A stretch of DNA of 5,136 nucleotides from Xanthobacteraceae bacterium (GTDB lineage Bacteria > Pseudomonadota > Alphaproteobacteria > Rhizobiales > Xanthobacteraceae): positions 1-5,136 of the forward strand of contig JASHVC010000727.1 in assembly GCA_030039655.1 (NCBI GenBank), given 5' to 3'. Position numbers and translations under genes: made by a program. Position 1 is the first letter of the stretch. Each line of letters begins with the position of its first letter. The notes below the pieces were generated by a model, which did not search any database, had not been told where the DNA came from, and was given only the letters and a program-made list of their open reading frames with translations. This document shows, one piece after another, positions 1 to 5,136 of this stretch.

Positions 1-366
1 ATGCTGGCCAAGGTTGGGCTGTCGGACAAGTTGGATTCCTATCCGAGCCAATTGTCAGGCGGGCAACAACAGCGCGTGGCGATTGCCCGCGCCTTGGCGA
101 TGCGGCCGAAGGTTCTCCTCTGCGACGAAATCACCTCCGCGCTCGATCCGGAGCTGGTGAATGAAGTGCTGAGAGTCGTCGAACAGCTTGCCCGCGAGGG
201 CATGACCTTGATGCTCGTCACCCATGAAATGCGCTTTGCTCGCGATGTCGGAAGCTCGCTCGTGTTCATGCACCACGGCAAGGTGCACGAGCAGGGTGCG
301 CCGAAAAGCGTTTTCGCCGCGCCGAAGACACCTGAGCTGCAGCAGTTCATCGGCTCGATCAGCTGA
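1..366 (+). CDS. Amino-acid-type ABC transporter ATP-binding protein, C-terminal part (5' truncated by window edge)
   Basis: This is the ATPase subunit of an ABC importer, which binds and hydrolyses ATP on the cytoplasmic face to drive uptake through a partner permease. The visible 121 residues hold the second half of the nucleotide-binding domain: signature motif LSGGQ at residues 18-22, Walker B VLLCDE at 38-43 with catalytic Glu43, D-loop SALD at 46-49, and H-loop His75 in VTHEM. The ending (GKVHEQGAPKSVFAAPKTPELQQFI) is typical of the polar amino acid GlnQ/HisP-like family. Walker A and the Q-loop are missing, and family members run to about 240-260 residues. The gene therefore begins upstream of position 1, and the ATG at base 1 is an internal Met codon rather than the start. 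One small deviation is DEIT where most relatives have DEPT after Walker B. The amino-acid substrate class is inferred from similarity; the exact substrate cannot be read. The stop is TGA at 364-366. Confidence 0.93.
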   Translation: MLAKVGLSDKLDSYPSQLSGGQQQRVAIARALAMRPKVLLCDEITSALDPELVNEVLRVVEQLAREGMTLMLVTHEMRFARDVGSSLVFMHHGKVHEQGAPKSVFAAPKTPELQQFIGSIS

Positions 367-404
367 ACGTGCGTGACTAGGCGCGCGGCCAAAGCGACGC
401 GCGA

Positions 405-1289
405 CTACCGCCGCGCCGGGAATAGCGCTGCGGGGAAATCCGCCGCATAGCGTGGCGCTTTTTCGCGCGGCTGATAGTCCGGGCGAGGCTCGGGGTCGGG
501 CTCGACGGCCCGGCGATAAAGGTGCCAGGTCGCGTGGCCGAGCACGGGCACCACCACTGTGAGGCCGAGGAAGAGCGGCAGCGAGGCGATTACCAACAGC
601 GCGGCGACGATCAACCCCCACAGCGCCATGGTCAGCGGATTGGCGAGGACCACGCGGACAGACGTGAGCAGCGCCACCGCGGCGCCTACGTCACGGTCGA
701 GCAGCAGCGGGAACGACACGGCGCTGATGGTCAGCGTCACGACCGCGAACAGGAAGCCGATGCCGGTCCCTTCGATGATGAGCCTCCAGCCTGCCGGCGT
801 CTCGAAAACGTCGTGGATGAATCGACCGATCGAGGTCGGCGGCGTGTAACCGAAATTAGCGATGTAGATCGCCTCGGCGACCACGAGCCAAATAAGAAAG
901 ATCGCCATGAGCAGCAGGCCGAGCGCGATGATGGCTCCAAGCGAAGGCGAATGCAGTACGTCAAGCGCGTGGCTCGACGCACTGTCGAGCCCGGCTTCGC
1001 GGCGCCGGCTCAGTTCGTAAAGCCCGATTGCGGCGAGCGGTCCGATCAGTGCAAAACCGGCGGCGAGCGGAAAGGCCAACGGCAGCATCGAGCCGCCGAG
1101 CGTCACCTCGACGAGCACAATGCCAAGCAGCGGATAGATCGCGCACAGGAAAATGGCGTGGGTTGGCATTGCCGCGAAGTCGTCGAGCCCACCTGCGAGC
1201 GCATACCAGAGATCGGACGGCGTGATGTGACGTATCGCCGGGCGTGCAGGACTTGTGCTCGCGCCGACAAGAATGTGTGACAGCGTCAT
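405..1289 (-). CDS. DUF2189 family integral membrane protein
   Basis: A 294-residue multi-pass inner-membrane protein of unknown function that I recognise as the DUF2189 family. Hydrophobic segments lie at about residues 45-62, 68-90, 116-142, 174-196 and 222-253, the last possibly two helices. The family-like core is SFPLLLDRDVGAAVALLTS (about 192-210), followed by VRVVLANPLTMALWG and, near the end, PVLGHATWHLYRRAV (about 248-262). The C-terminal 30 or so residues are Pro- and Arg-rich and probably cytoplasmic. I chose the ATG at 1289 because GGGAGGT (1296-1302) sits 6 nt upstream. A longer reading from TTG at 1310 adds seven residues but would place that Shine-Dalgarno inside the coding region. 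The gene converges on the ABC ATPase gene with a 38-bp gap and is separated from the small peptide gene upstream by a terminator, so it is probably monocistronic. The family has no established biochemical role, and nothing here suggests a substrate. Confidence 0.9.
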   Translation of the reverse strand: MTLSHILVGASTSPARPAIRHITPSDLWYALAGGLDDFAAMPTHAIFLCAIYPLLGIVLVEVTLGGSMLPLAFPLAAGFALIGPLAAIGLYELSRRREAGLDSASSHALDVLHSPSLGAIIALGLLLMAIFLIWLVVAEAIYIANFGYTPPTSIGRFIHDVFETPAGWRLIIEGTGIGFLFAVVTLTISAVSFPLLLDRDVGAAVALLTSVRVVLANPLTMALWGLIVAALLVIASLPLFLGLTVVVPVLGHATWHLYRRAVEPDPEPRPDYQPREKAPRYAADFPAALFPARR

Positions 1290-1295
1290 TGGCGC

Positions 1296-1302
1296 ACCTC
1301 CC
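1296..1302 (-). promoter_or_regulatory. Shine-Dalgarno of the DUF2189 gene, decides its start
   Basis: The minus strand reads GGGAGGT here, 6 nt before the ATG at 1289-1287. It supports this ATG over the in-frame TTG at 1310, which lies upstream of the motif. Confidence 0.75.
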
Positions 1303-1488
1303 TGAACCAAACCGTTCGCGGGCTGCGTGCGGCCGGGGCCGCAAGGCGCCCGAGGTCTTCACCAGCCGCCATCTTGCCACCAAGGGCGAGTCGACGCCAC
1401 GCGCATGGCGGTGCGCCAATCTGCCGGTCACTTCACAATGCGGTGTTTTCCCTTTGTGCGCTGCAGCGAGCGTGTGCGTCACGGCGCC

Positions 1489-1517
1489 AACAAAAGAGGC
1501 CCCTTCCGGGGCCTCTT
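1489..1517 (-). terminator. Intrinsic terminator of the small exported peptide gene
   Basis: A perfect 10-bp stem (AAGAGGCCCC at 1494-1503 against GGGGCCTCTT at 1508-1517) with a 4-nt loop. On the minus strand the stem is followed by TTGTT, so the transcript runs ...CUCUUUUGUU. It begins 32 nt after the TAA at 1550. The plus-strand side lacks a T tract, so termination is expected mainly for leftward transcription. It isolates the small gene from the DUF2189 gene further along the same strand. Confidence 0.88.
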
Positions 1518-1549
1518 AGTGAAGGAAGTATTGCTAATTGTTTTTGTTG

Positions 1550-1777
1550 TTAGCGCCAATGATGATGCCAGCGGCGATGCCATCCTGGCGTGACAACGAC
1601 GCCCGGCCCGCCGTAATAGTCGTAATAGCCGTAGCCATACGGGTAGCCGTAATAGGGCCCACCCACTTGGACGCCTACGCCGCCCGGTCCCGCATAGAAG
1701 CCTACTTGCGCCATAGCCGGAGCTGCTGCGATGAGGAGTGTCGCGGCGGCAACGATACCGAGTGCGAGTTTTCTCAT
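1550..1777 (-). CDS. Small exported Gly/Tyr-rich peptide with Trp/His/Arg tail (unknown function)
   Basis: A 75-residue protein that I do not recognise as a named family. It starts with a classic Sec signal peptide: MRK, a hydrophobic Ala/Leu stretch at 4-19, and an AMA|Q cleavage site after residue 23. The mature product would be about 52 residues. Residues 24-40 are Gly/Val-rich, residues 41-57 read PYYGYPYGYGYYDYYGG with nine tyrosines, and the end (66-75, WHRRWHHHWR) packs three Trp, four His and three Arg. It has no cysteine and no transmembrane segment after the signal, so it is predicted to be periplasmic, secreted or surface-attached. The case for a real gene is strong despite its size: an ideal Shine-Dalgarno, its own intrinsic terminator, and a promoter matching the EcfG consensus, which suggests induction in the general stress response. 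The tail could bind metal or polyanions, but that is conjecture. Short Gly/Tyr-rich exported proteins of this style are, from general knowledge, common in Bradyrhizobium-like genomes. Confidence 0.88.
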   Translation of the reverse strand: MRKLALGIVAAATLLIAAAPAMAQVGFYAGPGGVGVQVGGPYYGYPYGYGYYDYYGGPGVVVTPGWHRRWHHHWR

Positions 1778-1782
1778 GAGAT

Positions 1783-1788
1783 CCTCCT
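1783..1788 (-). promoter_or_regulatory. Strong Shine-Dalgarno of the small peptide gene
   Basis: The minus strand reads AGGAGG (within AAAGGAGGAT), 5 nt before the ATG at 1777-1775. This is a near-perfect anti-16S match and implies efficient translation. Confidence 0.88.
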
Positions 1789-1807
1789 TTCGCTACTCAA
1801 GTAAATA

Positions 1808-1833
1808 AACGCACCGGTGTGTGACGTTGTTCC
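1808..1833 (-). promoter_or_regulatory. EcfG-type (general stress sigma factor) promoter of the small peptide gene
   Basis: On the minus strand a -35 GGAAC (1833-1829) is followed, after exactly 17 nt, by a -10 CGTT (1811-1808). This matches the known alphaproteobacterial EcfG consensus GGAAC-N16/17-CGTT. A start site about 7 nt beyond the -10, near 1801, would give a leader of about 24 nt ending in the strong Shine-Dalgarno, a sensible geometry. In such promoters EcfG is normally released by the PhyR/NepR partner switch under stress. No sigma, phyR or nepR gene is in the window, so the regulator is inferred from the site alone. Confidence 0.75.
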
Positions 1834-1861
1834 GCGGGGCTCGTGGAGTTCCGCGGAACAA
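1827..1861. repeat. 11-bp perfect inverted repeat overlapping the -35 box
   Basis: TTGTTCCGCGG (1827-1837) is mirrored by CCGCGGAACAA (1851-1861) across a 13-bp spacer. The right arm lies within a perfect 10-bp palindrome, TTCCGCGGAA (1849-1858). The left arm contains the GGAAC -35 element of the small gene's promoter, read on the minus strand. There is no T tract on either side, so it is not an obvious terminator. It could be an operator, or a duplicated sigma-recognition element. Confidence 0.8.
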
Positions 1862-1884
1862 ACCCGTAGCAGATTTGATGGAAC

Positions 1885-1916
1885 AAAATTTGGTTCTCGC
1901 ACTGCGTGCGGAGAAC
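1885..1916 (-). terminator. Probable intrinsic terminator of the RND efflux operon
   Basis: GTTCTC (1893-1898) pairs with GAGAAC (1911-1916), extended inward by GCAC/GTGC with one bulged base at 1910 and a 3-nt loop. On the minus strand the hairpin is followed by CAAATTTTG, a short T run. It begins 20 nt after the pump's TAA at 1936, where a terminator is expected. The bulge and the interrupted T run make it weaker than the one at 1489-1517. Confidence 0.55.
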
Positions 1917-1935
1917 GTGGCGCTGCTTAGGCCGT

Positions 1936-4900
1936 TTATTCGGCAGCGATCCGTAGCGCTTCCTTTTCCTCGTGATCCTCGGGCTTCTCGCCTCGCAGCC
2001 ACGACTGGAATCGGTCGAGATAAAGATAGACCACCGGCGTCGTATACAAGGTCAGAAGCTGGCTGAGCGCAAGGCCACCGACCATCGCATAGCCGAGCGG
2101 CTTGCGCAGTTCGGAACCCGAGCCGTGGCCGAACATCAGCGGCAGGCCGCTGAGCAACGCCGTCATTGTGGTCATCACAATCGGGCGGAAGCGGAGCAGG
2201 CACGCTTGCCGCACGGCATCGCGCGGCGACAGGCCGGCGCGCTCGCGGTTGATGGCGAAGTCGACAAGCATGATGCCGTTTTTCTTGACGATGCCGATGA
2301 GCAGGATGATGCCGATGATGCCGATCACCGAAAGATCGAAGCCGCCGAGCATGAGCGCAAGCAGTGCGCCGACGCCCGCCGAAGGCAGCGTCGACAAGAT
2401 CGTGAGCGGATGGATGTAGCTCTCGTACAGCACGCCGAGAATGACGTAGACGACCACCAGCGACGCCGCGATCAGCACCGGCTCGTTCGATAGCGCGGCT
2501 TGGAACGCCTGGGCGTTGCCCTGAAAGGTGCCGATCATGGATGACGGCATGCCGAGGTCGTCGGACACCTTCTGGATCGCGTTGACGGCCTGACCAAGCG
2601 CTACGCCCGGTGGCAGGTTGAACGTGATGGTGACTGCCGGGAATTGGCCCGAATGCGAAACCAGCAGCGGCCCAATGTGACTGGTGTTGATGTTGACCAG
2701 GGTTGAGAGCGGAACGAGTTCTCCGTTGGTCGGTGCCTTAATGTAAAGCTGACGAATGGTCTCCAGGCTGCCCTGCAGCTTGGGCAGCGCTTCGAGCACC
2801 ACGTAATAGGAATTGTTGGTGAAGTACTGGGTCACGTCGTTCTGCCCGAAGGCGTCGTCCAGCGTGTTGTCGATGACCTGTGGCTGGATGCCGAAGCGGG
2901 CCGCCGCATCGCGATTGATGGTGATGGTGACCATCGGAGCCCGATTTTGCGCGTCGCTGGCGACGTCGGCGAGTTCCGGCAGCTTCTTGAGCCTGTCCAT
3001 CAGCCGCGGCACCCACGTATTGAGCTCCTGCAGATCGGGGTCCTGAAGAACGTATTGGAACGCGCCACGCGCGATACGACCACCGACGGTGATGTCCTGA
3101 GCGGGTTGCAGGAAAAGTCGTACGCCTGGGACCTGGGCGAGCTTGGGTCGCAGCCGGTCAATGATCTCCGAAGCGGAGGCATCGCGATCGTCGCGCAGCT
3201 TTAATCCGATGACGAACCGGCCGGTGTTCTGGGTATTGCCGTAGCTGGGGCCGAAGAACGACCCGAAGTCGGACACATCGGGATCCTTGGAAATCACGTC
3301 GGACAGGGCCCGTTGGAGCGCGATCATTTTCTCCGGCGAGACGTCCTGCCCGGCTTCAGAAATGCCCAAGATCATGCCGGTGTCCTGGATCGGGAAGAAG
3401 CCCTTCGGGATGGTCACGAACAGCACGCCGGTGACGGCGACCGTACCCAAGAAAACCAGAAGCGTCGTGAACTGGTGACGCAGCACTATGTCGAGCCCGT
3501 ATCGATAGCCGCTGAGGAGCGCGTCGAATCCGGCTTCGACCGCGCGATAGAGGCGGCCATGCTCACGGTCATGCTCGCTGACCAGAAAGCGGGAGCACAA
3601 CATCGGCGTCAGTGTCAGCGACACCACGACTGACACCAGGATCGCGGCAATCACCGTGATGGCAAACTCGTGGAACAGCCGCCCGACGATGCCGCTCATC
3701 AGCAACAATGGGATGAAGACGGCAATCAACGAAACGCTGATGGAAATAACGGTAAAACCGATTTCGCGCGCGCCTTTGATAGCGGATTGCAGCGGCGTAG
3801 TGCCGGCTTCGAGATGGCGGAAGATGTTCTCCACCACCACGATGGCGTCGTCGACCACGAAGCCGACGGCGATCGTCAACGCCATGAGCGACAGGTTGTC
3901 GAGGCTGAAGCCCGCAAGGTAGATGACAGCGATGGCACCGAGCAGCGACAACGGCACCGCGGCGCCGGGAATGAGCGTGGCGTGGATACTGCGCAGGAAC
4001 AGCAGAATCACCAGCACAACCAGCGCGCATGACAGCATCAGCGTGAATTCGACGTCCTTGACAGCGGCACGGATCGTCTGAGTGCGGTCGACGATGGTGT
4101 CCAGATGGATGCCCGGCGGAATGACGGCATGCATACCCGCCAACGCGGTCTTGATGTTATCGACCGTGTCGATGACGTTGGCGCCTGGTTGCTTGAAGAT
4201 GAGCAGGTTCACGGCCCTCTGCTCGCGGTGCAGCGCGCCGAGCGTGACGTCCTGCGGACCGTCGACAGCTTGGCCGACGTCGCGCACGCGAACCGGCGCG
4301 CCATTGCGATACGCAATGATGACGTCGTTGTAGGGGGCGGCTTCGGTCAATTGATCGTTGTCGATGATGGTGAAGGTCTGCTGCCGGCCCAACATGGTGC
4401 CTTTTGCAGAGTCTACCGTTGTGCTGATTAATGCGGCGCGCACATCCTCCATCGTTAACCCGCGCGCGGTCAGTTTGGCCGGATCCACCTGCACGCGGAT
4501 AGCCGGTCGCTGCTGTCCGCCAATGGCCACCAGGGACACGCCGGTAATCTGTGAAATCTGTGTGGCGACCACGTTCTCGGCGAAGTCGTCCACTTTGGGC
4601 AGCGGCAGTGTGTCGGAGTAAGCCGCCACGATCAGGATTGGTGAATCAGCAGGGTTCACCTTCTTGTAGGTCGGGGGCGAGGTCAGGTTTTTCGGCAGAT
4701 ACGGGCCGGCAGCGGTGATTTGCGCCTGCACGTCCCCTGCGGCGCCGTCGATGTTGCGGTTGAGGTCGAACTGCAGCGTGATTACGGTCGAGCCCAGCGA
4801 ACTTACGGAGCTCATCTGCGTCACGCCGGCGATCTGGCCAAACTGGCGTTCCAGCGGGGTCGCCACGGTGGCGCCCATGATCTCCGGATTGGCGCCGGTC

Positions 4901-5052
4901 AGCGTTGCGGTGACCTGGATGGTCGGAAAGTCGACCTGTGGCAGCGGCGCGACCGGAAGCAGCGGAAAGGCCACGATGCCGACCAGCGCCAGCGCGGCCA
5001 TCAAGAGCGACGTCGCGATCGGGCGGCGGATAAAAGGCTCGGAGACGTTCAT
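1936..5052 (-). CDS. RND multidrug efflux permease, HAE-1 family, MdtB/MdtC-like
   Basis: A complete 1038-residue inner-membrane drug/proton antiporter that would export hydrophobic or amphipathic compounds with a periplasmic adaptor and an outer-membrane channel. It has the usual twofold layout. TM1 is at about 10-32, the first porter loop at 33-332, TM2-TM6 at 335-486, TM7 at 528-548, the second porter loop at 550-857, and TM8-TM12 at 858-1010. The proton-relay residues are present: Asp401-Asp402 in TM4 (VGFVVDDAIVVVENI), Lys924 in TM10 (VKKNGIMLVDF), and Arg954 and Thr961 in TM11 (LRFRPIVMT). These correspond to AcrB D407/D408, K940, R971 and T978. Other family marks are SEPFIRRPIATSLLM at the start, PLPQVDFPTI at 36-45 and GFFPIQDTG at 551-559. 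ELRKPLGYAMVGGLALSQ at 981-998 and the LTLYTTPVVYLYLDR that follows place it nearer MdtB/MdtC than AcrB. The start ATG abuts the adaptor stop (TAAATG), implying coupled translation. Substrates cannot be deduced. No frameshift or missing key residue is visible. Confidence 0.96.
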   Translation of the reverse strand: MNVSEPFIRRPIATSLLMAALALVGIVAFPLLPVAPLPQVDFPTIQVTATLTGANPEIMGATVATPLERQFGQIAGVTQMSSVSSLGSTVITLQFDLNRNIDGAAGDVQAQITAAGPYLPKNLTSPPTYKKVNPADSPILIVAAYSDTLPLPKVDDFAENVVATQISQITGVSLVAIGGQQRPAIRVQVDPAKLTARGLTMEDVRAALISTTVDSAKGTMLGRQQTFTIIDNDQLTEAAPYNDVIIAYRNGAPVRVRDVGQAVDGPQDVTLGALHREQRAVNLLIFKQPGANVIDTVDNIKTALAGMHAVIPPGIHLDTIVDRTQTIRAAVKDVEFTLMLSCALVVLVILLFLRSIHATLIPGAAVPLSLLGAIAVIYLAGFSLDNLSLMALTIAVGFVVDDAIVVVENIFRHLEAGTTPLQSAIKGAREIGFTVISISVSLIAVFIPLLLMSGIVGRLFHEFAITVIAAILVSVVVSLTLTPMLCSRFLVSEHDREHGRLYRAVEAGFDALLSGYRYGLDIVLRHQFTTLLVFLGTVAVTGVLFVTIPKGFFPIQDTGMILGISEAGQDVSPEKMIALQRALSDVISKDPDVSDFGSFFGPSYGNTQNTGRFVIGLKLRDDRDASASEIIDRLRPKLAQVPGVRLFLQPAQDITVGGRIARGAFQYVLQDPDLQELNTWVPRLMDRLKKLPELADVASDAQNRAPMVTITINRDAAARFGIQPQVIDNTLDDAFGQNDVTQYFTNNSYYVVLEALPKLQGSLETIRQLYIKAPTNGELVPLSTLVNINTSHIGPLLVSHSGQFPAVTITFNLPPGVALGQAVNAIQKVSDDLGMPSSMIGTFQGNAQAFQAALSNEPVLIAASLVVVYVILGVLYESYIHPLTILSTLPSAGVGALLALMLGGFDLSVIGIIGIILLIGIVKKNGIMLVDFAINRERAGLSPRDAVRQACLLRFRPIVMTTMTALLSGLPLMFGHGSGSELRKPLGYAMVGGLALSQLLTLYTTPVVYLYLDRFQSWLRGEKPEDHEEKEALRIAAE

Positions 5053-5136
5053 TTAAGACTTGTCCGCGGATTGCGTTGAGGCCGGCGTGGGCTTGATTGC
5101 GACGCGTGTTCCCACGTCAAGCCGCGACTGGCCGTC
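5053..5136 (-). CDS. Periplasmic adaptor (membrane fusion protein) of the RND pump, C-terminal end only
   Basis: The minus strand stays open from the window edge to TAA at 5053-5055, giving 27 residues that begin DGQSRLDVGTRVAIKP and end in a Ser/Thr/Lys-rich tail. The DGQ-x-R-L-x-x-G-x-x-V pattern is what MdtA/AcrA-type adaptors show in their membrane-proximal domain just before a variable tail. Position supports this, since adaptor genes usually precede the RND gene in the same operon and here the stop directly touches the permease ATG. The adaptor would be a lipid- or membrane-anchored periplasmic protein linking the pump to an outer-membrane channel. All upstream domains (lipoyl, hairpin, beta-barrel) lie beyond the window, so the call rests on a short match and context. 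Confidence 0.82.
   Translation of the reverse strand, partial: DGQSRLDVGTRVAIKPTPASTQSADKS

Noticed and set aside
381..402. Possible bidirectional terminator between the convergent ABC and DUF2189 genes
   Set aside because: Only a 5-bp GCGCG/CGCGC pairing with a 12-nt loop and no T tract on either strand; too weak to call.
522..1280. A 252-codon open frame on the plus strand, antisense to the DUF2189 gene
   Set aside because: Its product is a low-complexity run of Arg, Glu, Asp, Gln and His with no domain, as expected when a GC-rich membrane-protein gene is read antisense. The opposite strand has a recognisable family, a Shine-Dalgarno and hydrophobic helices.
1244..1593. Plus-strand open frames (1244-1519 and 1327-1593) in the DUF2189 leader and terminator region
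   Set aside because: Arg/Ala-rich products, no Shine-Dalgarno of note, and they run through the strong hairpin at 1494-1517 and into the antisense of the small peptide gene.
1793..2203. Minus-strand open frame of 136 codons running through the 1808-1935 promoter region
   Set aside because: It overlaps the end of the RND gene in another frame, and its product is a compositional shadow without a domain or start signal.
2288..2330. Repeated GATGATGCCGATGA-like units that look like a short tandem repeat
   Set aside because: On the minus strand they encode the Ile/Gly-rich TM10 segment (VIGIIGIILLIGIV), a normal conserved part of this transporter family, so the repetition comes from the protein sequence.
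1972..2493. Plus-strand open frame of 173 codons (and similar ones at 3313-3633, 3670-4032 and 4720-5079) inside the RND gene
   Set aside because: All lie antisense to well-conserved RND coding sequence, have charged low-complexity products, and show no initiation signals. They are by-products of high GC.

Overview
The window looks like chromosomal DNA of an alphaproteobacterium, probably from the Bradyrhizobium/Rhodopseudomonas/Xanthobacteraceae part of the Hyphomicrobiales. The basis is high GC with G/C-rich third codon positions, the protein families present, and a promoter matching the alphaproteobacterial general-stress sigma factor EcfG (GGAAC-N17-CGTT). The genus is an inference from composition and style, not from a search. 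No rRNA, tRNA, CRISPR array or mobile element is visible.

Layout from left to right. Positions 1-366 (+) are the 3' part of an amino-acid-type ABC transporter ATPase; its Walker A half lies outside the window. Facing it, after a 38-bp convergent gap, is a DUF2189 inner-membrane protein (405-1289, -). A leader of about 200 bp (1290-1488) holds that gene's Shine-Dalgarno and presumably its promoter. A strong intrinsic terminator (1489-1517) then closes a small minus-strand gene (1550-1777) for a 75-residue exported Gly/Tyr-rich peptide with a Trp/His/Arg-rich tail. Upstream of it, the 158-bp gap 1778-1935 holds a perfect Shine-Dalgarno, the EcfG-type promoter, an 11-bp inverted repeat covering its -35 box, a near-palindrome, and a probable terminator for the next gene. 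Positions 1936-5052 (-) encode a complete 1038-residue RND (HAE-1, MdtB/MdtC-like) drug/proton antiporter. Directly abutting its start (TAAATG junction) is the last 27 codons of a gene that reads like the end of its periplasmic adaptor (membrane fusion) protein, 5053-5136 (-).

How the genes work together. The adaptor and the RND pump form one operon transcribed leftward. They would form the inner-membrane and periplasmic parts of a tripartite efflux system; no second permease or outer-membrane channel follows the pump here. The small exported peptide appears to be its own transcription unit, with its own stress-type promoter and terminator. The DUF2189 gene and the ABC ATPase are separate units with no evident link to the pump.

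The housekeeping-like genes are conventional. The most interesting part is the small peptide gene with its compact, symmetry-rich promoter region. No clearly new multi-gene system is visible in this window.
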